Positions 8,357-17,898 of a stretch of 64,000 nt of DNA are shown here, one piece after another. Source of the DNA: Saprospiraceae bacterium. GTDB taxonomy: Bacteria; Bacteroidota; Bacteroidia; Chitinophagales; Saprospiraceae. Positions within the stretch are counted from its first letter, which is position 1. Each line of letters opens with the position of its first letter. The notes beneath the pieces are model-generated. The model was given only the letters and a program-made list of their open reading frames with translations. It was not told the DNA's origin and made no database searches. The DNA lies in contig JADJXG010000001.1 of assembly GCA_016715965.1 (NCBI GenBank), positions 3,415,501-3,479,500 of the forward strand, in the 5' to 3' direction. The position numbers and the translations under genes are program-made.

Positions 8357-11324
8357 TATCTATCACTAGTTCTGAAATACAACCATTGGCATCTTGAACT
8401 TGAATTAGGAAAGTATCTAAACTTGATAAGGTGTCAGAAAACCATTGATTGCCGTTTAATGTGCCAATAGGAGTTATAAGTGTATAAGGCGCTCTTCCAT
8501 TTTTAATTGTTGCATCCACAACAAATTTACCATCTTTGGAACCGGGTGCTCCAAAGAAAGTACATTTAGGATCAACCGCATCAATTTCCGGATTGGCATT
8601 AAAAGTAATTTCAACCAGATCACTACTTATACAAACATCGTTGTTATTTTCTGTGATCCTAAAGACATAGGTACCATAACCTCCTAGAGCGGTAACATTT
8701 GGGTTTAATGCATTTATATCATCAAACAATGCAGAGCCTTGAACAACTTCCCATTCAATGCTGGATTGTGTCAAAGACTTAAATCCTTGCAAATCATAAA
8801 CGGTTCCACAAATGGCATCATCCGGACCGGCGAGCGGACGTGGAATTTCAAAAAAGGTGAAAGCAGTTGGACCCTCAGTCCTGCTGCATCCTTTCACTGC
8901 ATCGATCCATCCCCTGCTATCGGTACGGCCTAAAATTGCGCTTACATAATAGGTCTGACCAAATACCATAAAACTAGGATCGAATCCAAACGTCAAATTA
9001 TTAAGTGAACGGATCCTGCTACCCAAAGCATTGGTGTCAATCGTGTGGATAAAAAAGATCACGGTGTCTTTTGGAGTCTGATCCAAGACTTCAAATGTTT
9101 TATCATATCTTACCGTCACTAGTTCATCTTCACACAATCTTAGATTTTCTCTTTGTATCACACCAATGTTGTTGGTACATTTACATTCATAATCGTGGAT
9201 AAAAGTAAATTCACAACCATTGGCATCGCGAATGATCACAGTGTCTTTGGCTAGATTTAATATTACACCTGAAGTATAAATACCGTTGGTCTGATTTATG
9301 GTTCCATTCCCTTTAATGACGGTATAATTTTTTCTTCCACCCGTTATTTCAAAATTGTACGTATAATCTTTGTTGTTGGCATTACATATATACGTTACAG
9401 GTCCTTTAACCGGATCTTCATTGAATAAAAGTGTTACTGTATCAGAACCTGTACAACCAATATAAAATTCTGAATAAACAAAAGTATAACTGCCATATCT
9501 GTCCACACTAACCGGTGAATTTGGATCTGTTGGGTCAGTAATATTGACATTACCTCCGGAAGGATTCGAAATCAAATTCCAAGTTCCACCCCGATCTTTT
9601 TGTCCTTTAAATTGATTGGACAGACCACATATACCTTCATCAGGTCCAGCCTTTGGAGCAGGGGCAGGGGCAATAGTAACATCCAAACAGCATTCTTCGC
9701 TATCTCCACAATTCGAGATGTAATTGTAACAAACCTGACCAACCGGAGCGCCGGAATTCCAAAGAACTTCAATGGCCGTGGTATCTATTCCGCCTTTCGG
9801 TGTTATAATAGTACCTCCACTCACTACCCAGTTATGTATAAATATTCCAGGAGGCAAAATCGTATCCACAAAATAAATACCCGTTTTACCTTGACAAACT
9901 AATATGTCCCCTTTAGGGCACACCTTATATGGTTTAAACTGATCTTCATCCCACTGCTCACAAAAGTCGAAAAAACAAACAGCAGTTTGATCTCCAAAAT
10001 TTGCAAGTATTTTTAATTCTACACAATATTCATCTTTGGTTGTCACCTGTACACGATCATCGAAACCAATTCCGGTTTTGGAAGGATCATTTTTTCGATA
10101 CCATTTATAACTTATGTCTTGTTGAAATTGGGAATTTCCACATGTAACAGTGCGATCAATGGTTCGAGCTTCAATTTCAATTTCACCGCTCAGGCAATAT
10201 TCACGAAAAGCGACATTATAGTTCAAAAATATAGCATTCAGTTTGTATGCGCTGTCACATCGCCAAGGATCTGTTGATTTAGGAAGGTTGATCAATTTTT
10301 GAAATTGACAAGTACTAAACGATTGTCTTGTGGTGGGATCAATGTATGCATCGTTTCCATCACAACCAATATGGAAAATTTCCGGTTCTTCCGGCTTTTC
10401 AAGAACTATAAATTCCCTTACAGAATCAAACTTACAACAAGTTGCCCGATCTGTGAACTGCTGCCGGTATTCTCCGGAAGCAGTTACTGTATTTCCATGC
10501 CAGCGGAATGGAACATACTCATAACACAATGTCCATGGAGGTCCAATTTTATCTGGAATAGGTCTTGCTCTAACTGTTATACATACTGGACCTTCCTGAT
10601 CACAAATTGATCCGGATTGAGGATTACCAATATAAGCAGTCACGCAAAGTTGAAAATCACCCTCATCTGGAAAATCCAAGGTAACTTCACCTGTACCACT
10701 TCCTACCTCATTTCCATCCAAAGTCCACTCATAAGTAGGCTCACAGGCTCCACCTGTATTGATTGTATATCTTATATTACAAGCTCCAACACATACATCG
10801 CGAGGACCCTGAATTTGTCCCAAAGGAGGTAATTGAGGAGGTTGACCACCTGAAGTAGTTAAACAGAAATCACAAACATCACCATTACATCCATCTACAA
10901 ATAAATAATAAGTCTTACATGCCTGTAGATTTCCCGAAAGGGTGTAACTACCAGGACCATTACAGCCGGGATTACAAACAATGGATTCGCCACAATTGCA
11001 GTCTCCCCAAATACCCATCTGAACACCTTGACTGTTTACACTACAATTACTAAATGTAATGGTAATGGACACTCCTCCACCTTGAGTTACAAAAGCCCAC
11101 CAACCTGTATTGTGTGGTCCACCACCGCTTGGACACAAGGGCGAACAACCTGTAGGGTTTGAGTAATCTGTGTTTTGACAGCAATACCCATTCACCTCTG
11201 AAAGTGAACACAATACGTTAGCGTCTTCACATTCATCGGCTGAGGGAGGAGTACATTGTGAACTTAACTGTACTTGAAAGAATACAAAAAAGAGCAGAAA
11301 AAGAGGTAAAAATTTTACTTTCAT
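5601..11324 (-). CDS. giant T9SS type B surface protein with PKD/Ig-like and SprB repeats (twin 1)
   Basis: A 1907-residue secreted protein. Residues 1-23 are a signal peptide ending QLSSQ. A cysteine-rich N-terminal domain (about 24-170) is followed by PKD/Ig-like modules. Three related units at about 1385-1635 each begin with a pattern like GPxxLTC. A SprB-type repeat lies near 1640-1715, with FNGGPFSSNRSYTNLAQGNY. The last ~95 residues form a type B (CHU_C, gliding-motility-associated) sorting domain with YDRWGSMVYS and W-x-GTFKGERALPGVYVF, which directs export by the type IX system across the outer membrane. The last ~918 residues are almost identical to those of the neighbour at 11934-17648. 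Role is probably adhesion or surface-layer formation; the ligand is unknown. Confidence 0.88.
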   Translation of the reverse strand: MKVKFLPLFLLFFVFFQVQLSSQCTPPSADECEDANVLCSLSEVNGYCCQNTDYSNPTGCSPLCPSGGGPHNTGWWAFVTQGGGVSITITFSNCSVNSQGVQMGIWGDCNCGESIVCNPGCNGPGSYTLSGNLQACKTYYLFVDGCNGDVCDFCLTTSGGQPPQLPPLGQIQGPRDVCVGACNIRYTINTGGACEPTYEWTLDGNEVGSGTGEVTLDFPDEGDFQLCVTAYIGNPQSGSICDQEGPVCITVRARPIPDKIGPPWTLCYEYVPFRWHGNTVTASGEYRQQFTDRATCCKFDSVREFIVLEKPEEPEIFHIGCDGNDAYIDPTTRQSFSTCQFQKLINLPKSTDPWRCDSAYKLNAIFLNYNVAFREYCLSGEIEIEARTIDRTVTCGNSQFQQDISYKWYRKNDPSKTGIGFDDRVQVTTKDEYCVELKILANFGDQTAVCFFDFCEQWDEDQFKPYKVCPKGDILVCQGKTGIYFVDTILPPGIFIHNWVVSGGTIITPKGGIDTTAIEVLWNSGAPVGQVCYNYISNCGDSEECCLDVTIAPAPAPKAGPDEGICGLSNQFKGQKDRGGTWNLISNPSGGNVNITDPTDPNSPVSVDRYGSYTFVYSEFYIGCTGSDTVTLLFNEDPVKGPVTYICNANNKDYTYNFEITGGRKNYTVIKGNGTINQTNGIYTSGVILNLAKDTVIIRDANGCEFTFIHDYECKCTNNIGVIQRENLRLCEDELVTVRYDKTFEVLDQTPKDTVIFFIHTIDTNALGSRIRSLNNLTFGFDPSFMVFGQTYYVSAILGRTDSRGWIDAVKGCSRTEGPTAFTFFEIPRPLAGPDDAICGTVYDLQGFKSLTQSSIEWEVVQGSALFDDINALNPNVTALGGYGTYVFRITENNNDVCISSDLVEITFNANPEIDAVDPKCTFFGAPGSKDGKFVVDATIKNGRAPYTLITPIGTLNGNQWFSDTLSSLDTFLIQVQDANGCISELVIDIYNCNCDPIDAGILDSLLTRVCEDECVPIKNLVPEMVNAAQDIAMYILHTGTFNFLNASNRLDTLSANDVVCFDAARMTLGQPVNITRIVGEDIAPRDGLIDDKDPCKRVSNPQSIIWEPYPLADAGRDNEVCGLNYSMTANLPFGTGFWRQLTGPGVSVIADNSLPGTNITVPGYGTYSFEWQASHYNCVRLDTMSITFLDAPEFDRLSYTFECDPVAENYRVRINGINGDRPSWSVLGYHQSNPLNGSFSGNTWVTDWIPQSENFILTIRDKNNCDIDTLLGSEPCLCITRIGNLNAPRHLCKAEVVQASYGQGVLDPNDVVRYQLIDTTGGVGTILEFNDNGSFSFDGSRMVSGKTYYIYVFVGNQDPRTGNVDFGDRCLQSTVIPVSWYDDPVAAITGPTELTCRITSIQLSGLSSQSESGDPLTYQWTASQGGQVNPGQSGLGTIDVSLPGTYTLEVTDPRAGCKHQTSIVVTQDIVKPTVAIRGPQVLTCDVLSVDLDGTGSSQGGIYTATWTGAGPITGSNTYTASVGTAGRYVLTVENTRTGCLDSLATNVLQDIVPPLADINPIGQLTCTVNQIQLDASGSRGNSGTISRYTWTGAIIGGQGTSTVTVGKPGGRFIVEVKDSRNGCVDTDTIDITEIGNPLADLLVDPANPTCFGDRNGRILISEVLDVNNAPMSNVEFSFNGGPFSSNRSYTNLAQGNYRVTVRDPNGCLMERTFSLIEPTKMGIEVIRSVVVDQGDPVNVRSLLVEITGGTLVGGQYRDTTWFNLDESIDWESKLIYEADTTREFLITGIDSNGCEISERVRVIVRIIKDVWWPTVISSNQDNTNDFFNVYGKRVRNVRKLQVYDRWGSMVYSRENLPDGNKNPQVGWNGTFKGERALPGVYVFYAEVEYEGSTGYEEVKGDFTLVR

Positions 11325-11860
11325 TTGTATATGTTTGTATTATATATTTAAATATTAGTATATATTTTCTTAATAAGTGCCAAAAGTTACGACGATTTTA
11401 ACAATCCATTGGAATTTGTTTAAAATTGAAACTGATTCACTTAAATTTTTTAATTAGATTATTGGTTATCAAATTATTAAAATCGAAATGGACAACGATC
11501 TTTCAATTGATTACATACTTGACACCTTAAATGCCAAAAACGCTGCAATTCTTTAGAATTATTTTCAAATTCCAATATTATCTTACAGTTTTGGAATTGA
11601 AAGTTAAAATACCAACAAAGACTCGCCATATTGCTTCCAAATTGAATATGTTAGAATGTTTACGACAAAGTCATAAGGCAAATCACCGACTTCATTTGTC
11701 AAAGGGAAAGTTGCAATCACTCATTGTATGGTTCGCAAATCCTGAGCGGTGGAAGGCAAATTTTGAGGTGAGGACTGTTTTTGAATGAATTTTGGTATTC
11801 AAGAGATTTCAGAAAAAAGTTTAGGATTGATTGTTGTCTAATACAATGCTTGTAATCCTT
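11325..11860. other. 536-base intergenic region between the twin genes
   Basis: This region must hold the promoter of the 5601-11324 gene. I find no exact TAnnTTTG box on the minus strand near the start codon; a TAACTTTTG variant at about 11380-11388 is the closest. An open frame of 85 codons on the plus strand (11531-11788) has no ribosome site, no recognisable motif and unusual composition, so I do not call it a gene. The region upstream of the second twin is not similar, so the duplication did not include the promoter. Confidence 0.5.
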
Positions 11861-14689
11861 ACAAAAGCACAAAAGCCTGTCAGGGATTGACAGGCTTCTG
11901 TGTTTTGTTGAGTATTTGACTTATTACTTTTACCTATCGAACCAAGGTAAAGTCTCCTTTTACTTCTTCATATCCGGTTGAGCCTTCATATTCTACTTCT
12001 GCATAAAACACATACACTCCTGGCAGCGCCCGCTCTCCCTTAAAGGTACCGTTCCATCCTACCTGTGGATTCTTATTGCCGTCTGGTAAATTTTCTCTCG
12101 AATACACCATCGATCCCCAACGATCATACACCTGCAGCTTCCTTACATTCCGCACTCGCTTTCCATATACATTGAAAAAATCATTCGTGTTGTCCTGATT
12201 CGATGATATCACCGTTGGCCACCACACATCCTTGATGATTCTTACAATCACCCTGACTCTTTCTGATATTTCACATCCGTTCGAATCTATTCCGGTGATT
12301 AAAAATTCTCTCGTCGTGTCTGCTTCATAGATCAACTTGCTCTCCCAATCTATGCTCTCATCCAAATTAAACCATGTGGTATCCCTATATTGTCCTCCTA
12401 CCAAGGTTCCTCCCGTGATTTCTACCAGCAAGGATCTTACATTCACAGGATCTCCCTGATCCACTACAACACTCCTGATCACTTCTATTCCCATTTTCGT
12501 GGGCTCGATCAGGCTAAAGGTCCGCTCCATCAAACATCCATTCGGATCTCTCACCGTCACTCGGTAATTGCCCTGCGCCAAATTCGTATACGAGCGGTTG
12601 CTGCTAAATGGTCCCCCGTTGAACGAAAACTCTACATTCGACATCGGGGCATTATTTACATCCAATACCTCGCTGATCAATATCCTTCCATTGCGATCTC
12701 CAAAACAGGTCGGATTCGCCGGATCTACCAACAGGTCTGCCAATGGATTGCCTATCTCCGTTATATCGATCGTGTCTGTATCTACACAGCCATTCCGACT
12801 GTCTTTTACTTCTACTATAAACCTTCCGCCTGGTTTGCCTACCGTCACCGTCGATGTGCCCTGACCTCCTATGATCGCTCCCGTCCAGGTATAGCGGCTG
12901 ATTGTTCCTGAATTTCCCCTTGAGCCACTCGCATCCAATTGAATTTGATTGACTGTACAGGTCAATTGTCCGATCGGATTGATATCCGCCAATGGTGGCA
13001 CGATATCCTGTAATACATTCATCGCAAGACTATCCAAACATCCGGTCCTCGTATTCTCTACTGTCAATACATATCTGCCTGCTGTCCCTACACTCGCTGT
13101 ATAAGTATTGGATCCTGTGATCGGCCCAGCTCCTGTCCAGGTCGCTGTATAAATTCCTCCTTGTGATGATCCTGTTCCGTCAAGATCCACACTTAATACA
13201 TCACAGGTCAACACCTGAGGACCTCGTATCGCTACCGTCGGCTTGACAATATCCTGTGTAACTACTATGCTGGTCTGATGCTTGCATCCTGCACGCGGAT
13301 CTGTCACTTCAAGGGTATAGGTTCCAGGCAAGCTTACGTCAATGGTACCAAGTCCTGATTGGCCTGGATTCACCTGCCCACCCTGACTCGCTGTCCACTG
13401 ATAGGTCAATGGATCTCCGGATTCACTCTGTGAACTCAATCCGCTCAGCTGGATACTCGTTATTCGGCAGGTCAGTTCCGTAGGACCTGTGATCGCTGCC
13501 ACCGGATCATCGTACCAGCTTACTGGTATCACCGTCGACTGCAAACACCGATCTCCAAAATCTACATTCCCGGTTCTGGGATCCTGATTACCTACAAATA
13601 CATAGATGTAATACGTCTTCCCACTCACCATTCTGCTTCCATCAAAACTAAAACTGCCATTGTCATTAAATTCCAATATCGTGCCTACACCTCCCGTGGT
13701 ATCTATCAACTGATATCTCACCACATCGTTTGGATCCAATACGCCCTGACCATAACTCGCCTGTACTACTTCTGCTTTGCACAAATGTCGCGGTGCATTC
13801 AGATTCCCTATCCGGGTAATGCAAAGACAAGGCTCAGAGCCTAACAAGGTATCAATATCGCAATTGTTCTTATCCCGTATCGTCAATATGAAATTCTCAC
13901 TTTGTGGAATCCAATCTGTTACCCAGGTATTTCCACTAAAACTTCCATTCAATGGATTGCTCTGATGATAACCCAACACTGACCAACTCGGACGGTCTCC
14001 ATTTATTCCATTTACCCTCACACGATAATTCTCAGCCACCGGATCGCATTCAAATGTATAACTCAACCTGTCAAATTCCGGTGCATCCAAAAAGGTAATG
14101 CTCATCGTATCCAATCGTACACAATTGTAATGTGATGCCTGCCATTCAAAACTGTAGGTTCCATAACCAGGTACTGTGATATTCGTACCAGGCAAGCTGT
14201 TGTCTGCTATCACACTCAAACCGGGACCTGTCAATTGCCTCCAAAATCCAGTTCCAAATGGCAAATTCGCAGTCATACTATAGTTCAAACCGCATACTTC
14301 GTTGTCGCGACCCGCATCTGCCAATGGATATGGCTCCCATATAATCGATTGTGGATTCGATACACGCTTACATGGATCTTTATCATCGATCAATCCATCT
14401 CGTGGTGCAATGTCCTCACCAACTATCCGAGTTATGTTGACAGGCTGACCCAAGGTCATCCTGGCTGCATCAAAACAAACCACATCATTTGCCGACAAGG
14501 TGTCCAATCGGTTTGATGCATTTAAAAAATTGAACGTACCTGTATGCAATATATACATCGCTATATCTTGAGCAGCATTTACCATCTCAGGTACCAAATT
14601 CTTGATCGGAACACATTCGTCCTCACATACCCGCGTCAACAAACTATCCAATATTCCCGCATCAATCGGATCACAATTGCAATTGTAAA
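11859..14689 (-). repeat. near-identical 2.8-kb module, copy 2
   Basis: Second copy of the module at 5526-8356, covering the last ~918 codons and terminator of the 11934-17648 gene. The two encoded proteins differ by only three residues that I can find over this span: V/L in GPGVSV, I/V in RVRING and T/M in LATNVL (first copy/second copy). Silent changes far outnumber these. Confidence 0.95.
11861..11897 (-). terminator. terminator of the second giant surface-protein gene
   Basis: Same 10-bp stem and 5-base loop as at 5528-5564, at an offset of exactly 6333 bases, followed by a T-rich tail on the minus strand (TTGTGCTTTTGT). It begins 37 bases after the stop codon of the 11934-17648 gene. 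Confidence 0.85.
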
Positions 14690-17648
14690 GATCAATTATT
14701 AATTCAGATACACAGCCATTGGCATCCTGCACCTGGATGCGAAAAGTATCAAGACTAAACAATGTATCAGAAACCCACTGATTGCCTATCAACTGACCGT
14801 TTGGAGTGAGCAATGTATAGGGTTGGAGTCCGTTTTTTATAGTTGCATCTACGACAAATTTCCCATCTTTTGAACCAGGGGCTCCAAAAAATACACATTC
14901 AGGTTCTACATTTTCAATTTCCGGATTGGCATTAAAGGTAATTTCAACCAAATCAGTTGTAATACATACATCATTGTTATTTTCTGTGATCCTAAAGACA
15001 TAAGTGCCATATCCGTCCAAAGCGGTAACCTTCGTTTGTGGAGCATTCACATCACTAAATAACACAGCTCTGCCACCTACTTCTTCCCATAAAAGGGAGG
15101 ATTGGGTTAATGACTTAAATCCATTGAGATCGATCTCAACGTCGCAGATGGATTGGTCTATACCTGCTGTTGGTCTGGGGATTTCAAAAAAGGTGAAAGC
15201 GGTTGGACCCTCAGTCCTGCTGCATCCCTTCACTGCATCGATCCATCCATTGCTGTCTGTCCGTCCTAAAATTGCGCTTACATAATAGGTCTGTCCAAAT
15301 ACCATAAAACTCGGGTCGAACCCAAACGTCAAATTATTAAGTGAACGGATCCTGCTACCCAAAGCATTGGTGTCAATCGTGTGGATAAAAAAGATCACAG
15401 TGTCTTTTGGAGTCTGATCCAAGACTTCAAATGTTTTATCATATTTTATCGTCACTAGTTCATCTTCGCATAATCTTAGATTTTCTCTTTGTAATATCCC
15501 GATGCTATTGGTACACTTGCACTCATAATCGTGAATAAATGTAAATTCACAACCATTGGCATCGCGAATAATCACAGTGTCTTTTGCCAGATTCTGAACA
15601 ACACCAGAAGTATAGATATTTGTTGTTGAGTTTACAGTTCCATTTCCTTTAATCACACTATATCCTGGTTGACCACCTGATATTTGAAAATTATATGTAT
15701 AATCTTTGTTGTTGGCGTTACAAATATAAGTTACTGGTCCCTTAACCGGATCATCATTGAATAAAAGTGTTACTGTGTCTGAGCCAACACAACCTAGATA
15801 AAATTCCGTGTAGACAAAGGTATAGCTTCCATAAGTATTGACATTCACCAAAGAATTCGGATCGGAAGGATCTAAAATATTAGCATTGGGCCCAGACAAT
15901 TGAGTCCACATCCCCCCTCGATCTTTTTGACCTTTAAATTGATTGGACAGACCACATATACCTTCATCGGGTCCAGCTTTTGGAGCAGGAGCAGGGGCGA
16001 TGGTTACATCGATGCAACACTCTTTGCTGTCCCCACAATTTGAGATGTAATTGTAACAAACCTGACCTACAGGAGCACCGGAATTCCATAGAACTTCAAT
16101 GGCCGTCGTATCTATTCCACCTTTTGGTGTAATAATGGTTCCACCACTCACTACCCAATTATGAATAAAAATTCCTTGAGGCAAGATTGTATCCACAAAA
16201 TAGATTCCTGTTTTCCCTTGACAAACCAATTGATCTCCTTTTGGGCAGACATCGTAAGGTTTAAACTGGTCTTCATCCCATTGCTCGCAAAAATCAAAAA
16301 CACAAGTTTTTGATTTATCTCCAAAGTTGGCTGTCACCGTAAGTTCCATACAATATTCATCCTTTTTATCCACCTCAAGTCGATCATCAAAACCCAAACC
16401 AATCCTTGCAGGATCACTTTTTAAGTACCATTTGTATTGCAAATCCTGCGTGAGCCCTGAGTTACCGCAAGTAATTGTTCTGTCGACAGGTCTACCTTCA
16501 ATCACAATGACTCCTCCCGCACAATATTCCCTAAATTGAACATTATAATTAATAAATATGGCATTCAGTTTGTAGGAACTATCACATCTCCATGGATCTG
16601 TTGATTTTGGTAAATTAACGACTTTATCAAATTGACAACTACTGAAAGTTACTCTTGTCAAAGGGTCAACATAAGTATCTCCGATACAACCCAGATAATA
16701 AACATCAGGGGGCTCCGGAACTTCCAAAACAACAAATTCCTTGACTGAATCGTATTTGCAACAGGTAGCCCGATCTGTGAATTGCTGCCGATATTCTCCG
16801 GATGCTGTAATTGTATTGCTATGCCATCTAAAAGGAGTTTGCTCAAAACACAAAGTAGATTTTGGGGCAATTCTATCTGGAATTGGTCTTGCTCTGATCG
16901 TAATACAAACTGGACCTTCTTGATCGCATATTGACCCTGATTGAGGATTACCAATATATGCAGTCACGCAAAGTTGGAAATCGCCTTCATCTGGGAAATC
17001 CAAGGTAATCTCACCTGTTCCACTTCCTACCTCATTACCATCCAAAGTCCACTCATAAGTTGGCTCGCAACTTCCACCGGTACCAATGGTATAACGAATA
17101 TTACATGCTCCAACACATACATCCCGCATTCCCTGAATATTTCCTAGTGGCGGTAACATTGGCGCGTTTCCGCCCGATGTGGATAGGCAAAAATCGCAGA
17201 CATCGCCAGAACACCCATCCACAAACAAATAGTAAGTCTTGCAAGCCTGTAGATTTCCTGAAAGGGTGAAACTGCCAGGCCCATTACAGGCAGGATTGCA
17301 AAATATAGACTCACCACAATTGCAATCTCCCCAAATACCCATTTGGACTCCAGTTCCATTTACAGAACAGTTACTGAAAGTTATGGTAATTGAAACTGCC
17401 CCACCCTGGGTAACAAAGGCCCACCATCCTGTATTGTGGGGTGCCCCACCACTCGGGCATAATGGAGAGCATCCGGTTGGATTCGAATAATTTGTATTTT
17501 GACAGCAGTACCCATTCACCTCGGAAAGTGAACACAATACACTGGCATCTTCACATTCATCCGCTGAAGGTGGAGTACATTGAGCATCCAAAAAATAGTT
17601 AAAACTTGTGCTTAAAACCATCAAGAATGCAATTAACCAATTTTTCAT
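11934..17648 (-). CDS. giant T9SS type B surface protein with PKD/Ig-like and SprB repeats (twin 2)
   Basis: A 1904-residue paralogue of the 5601-11324 product with the same order of parts: signal peptide (ending YFLDAQ), cysteine-rich domain starting CTPPSADECEDA, PKD/Ig-like modules, three GPxxLTC-type units, a SprB repeat and a C-terminal type B sorting domain with YDRWGSMVYS. Residues up to about 985 are clearly divergent from the twin, with blocks that differ strongly (for example around 270-450), while the rest is nearly identical. Likely exported by T9SS and displayed on the surface. The gene is 250 bases downstream of the 17899-22845 gene's stop codon and has its own terminator. Function of the distal half is unknown; it may carry the variable binding surface. 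Confidence 0.88.
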   Translation of the reverse strand: MKNWLIAFLMVLSTSFNYFLDAQCTPPSADECEDASVLCSLSEVNGYCCQNTNYSNPTGCSPLCPSGGAPHNTGWWAFVTQGGAVSITITFSNCSVNGTGVQMGIWGDCNCGESIFCNPACNGPGSFTLSGNLQACKTYYLFVDGCSGDVCDFCLSTSGGNAPMLPPLGNIQGMRDVCVGACNIRYTIGTGGSCEPTYEWTLDGNEVGSGTGEITLDFPDEGDFQLCVTAYIGNPQSGSICDQEGPVCITIRARPIPDRIAPKSTLCFEQTPFRWHSNTITASGEYRQQFTDRATCCKYDSVKEFVVLEVPEPPDVYYLGCIGDTYVDPLTRVTFSSCQFDKVVNLPKSTDPWRCDSSYKLNAIFINYNVQFREYCAGGVIVIEGRPVDRTITCGNSGLTQDLQYKWYLKSDPARIGLGFDDRLEVDKKDEYCMELTVTANFGDKSKTCVFDFCEQWDEDQFKPYDVCPKGDQLVCQGKTGIYFVDTILPQGIFIHNWVVSGGTIITPKGGIDTTAIEVLWNSGAPVGQVCYNYISNCGDSKECCIDVTIAPAPAPKAGPDEGICGLSNQFKGQKDRGGMWTQLSGPNANILDPSDPNSLVNVNTYGSYTFVYTEFYLGCVGSDTVTLLFNDDPVKGPVTYICNANNKDYTYNFQISGGQPGYSVIKGNGTVNSTTNIYTSGVVQNLAKDTVIIRDANGCEFTFIHDYECKCTNSIGILQRENLRLCEDELVTIKYDKTFEVLDQTPKDTVIFFIHTIDTNALGSRIRSLNNLTFGFDPSFMVFGQTYYVSAILGRTDSNGWIDAVKGCSRTEGPTAFTFFEIPRPTAGIDQSICDVEIDLNGFKSLTQSSLLWEEVGGRAVLFSDVNAPQTKVTALDGYGTYVFRITENNNDVCITTDLVEITFNANPEIENVEPECVFFGAPGSKDGKFVVDATIKNGLQPYTLLTPNGQLIGNQWVSDTLFSLDTFRIQVQDANGCVSELIIDLYNCNCDPIDAGILDSLLTRVCEDECVPIKNLVPEMVNAAQDIAMYILHTGTFNFLNASNRLDTLSANDVVCFDAARMTLGQPVNITRIVGEDIAPRDGLIDDKDPCKRVSNPQSIIWEPYPLADAGRDNEVCGLNYSMTANLPFGTGFWRQLTGPGLSVIADNSLPGTNITVPGYGTYSFEWQASHYNCVRLDTMSITFLDAPEFDRLSYTFECDPVAENYRVRVNGINGDRPSWSVLGYHQSNPLNGSFSGNTWVTDWIPQSENFILTIRDKNNCDIDTLLGSEPCLCITRIGNLNAPRHLCKAEVVQASYGQGVLDPNDVVRYQLIDTTGGVGTILEFNDNGSFSFDGSRMVSGKTYYIYVFVGNQDPRTGNVDFGDRCLQSTVIPVSWYDDPVAAITGPTELTCRITSIQLSGLSSQSESGDPLTYQWTASQGGQVNPGQSGLGTIDVSLPGTYTLEVTDPRAGCKHQTSIVVTQDIVKPTVAIRGPQVLTCDVLSVDLDGTGSSQGGIYTATWTGAGPITGSNTYTASVGTAGRYVLTVENTRTGCLDSLAMNVLQDIVPPLADINPIGQLTCTVNQIQLDASGSRGNSGTISRYTWTGAIIGGQGTSTVTVGKPGGRFIVEVKDSRNGCVDTDTIDITEIGNPLADLLVDPANPTCFGDRNGRILISEVLDVNNAPMSNVEFSFNGGPFSSNRSYTNLAQGNYRVTVRDPNGCLMERTFSLIEPTKMGIEVIRSVVVDQGDPVNVRSLLVEITGGTLVGGQYRDTTWFNLDESIDWESKLIYEADTTREFLITGIDSNGCEISERVRVIVRIIKDVWWPTVISSNQDNTNDFFNVYGKRVRNVRKLQVYDRWGSMVYSRENLPDGNKNPQVGWNGTFKGERALPGVYVFYAEVEYEGSTGYEEVKGDFTLVR

Positions 17649-17898
17649 ATTGATTTTGTTTAATTTATATATATATAATAATATTTATATTTATCCGAAA
17701 AACCGTATAAAGATAATGCCATATTTTTGTAAATATAATGCAAATTAGAACTGCTTAAATACAATCCAATTCAAAATTATTTATAAAATATGTAATTTCC
17801 TATTTATCAATCATGTAATCAAAATTACACCCTTTTCTACATACTTCAAGATCCCTTAAAAGTCTGTTCTGCTGCCTTGCCTAATTAAAAAACTGTGG

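Noticed and set aside
11531..11788. 85-codon open frame in the intergenic region between the twins
   Set aside because: No ribosome site, no recognised motif and no similarity that I can see to known small genes; treated as non-coding.
17670..17710. AT-rich run upstream of the second twin resembling a dinucleotide repeat
   Set aside because: Too short and imperfect to be a microsatellite; typical of promoter-proximal AT-rich DNA here.
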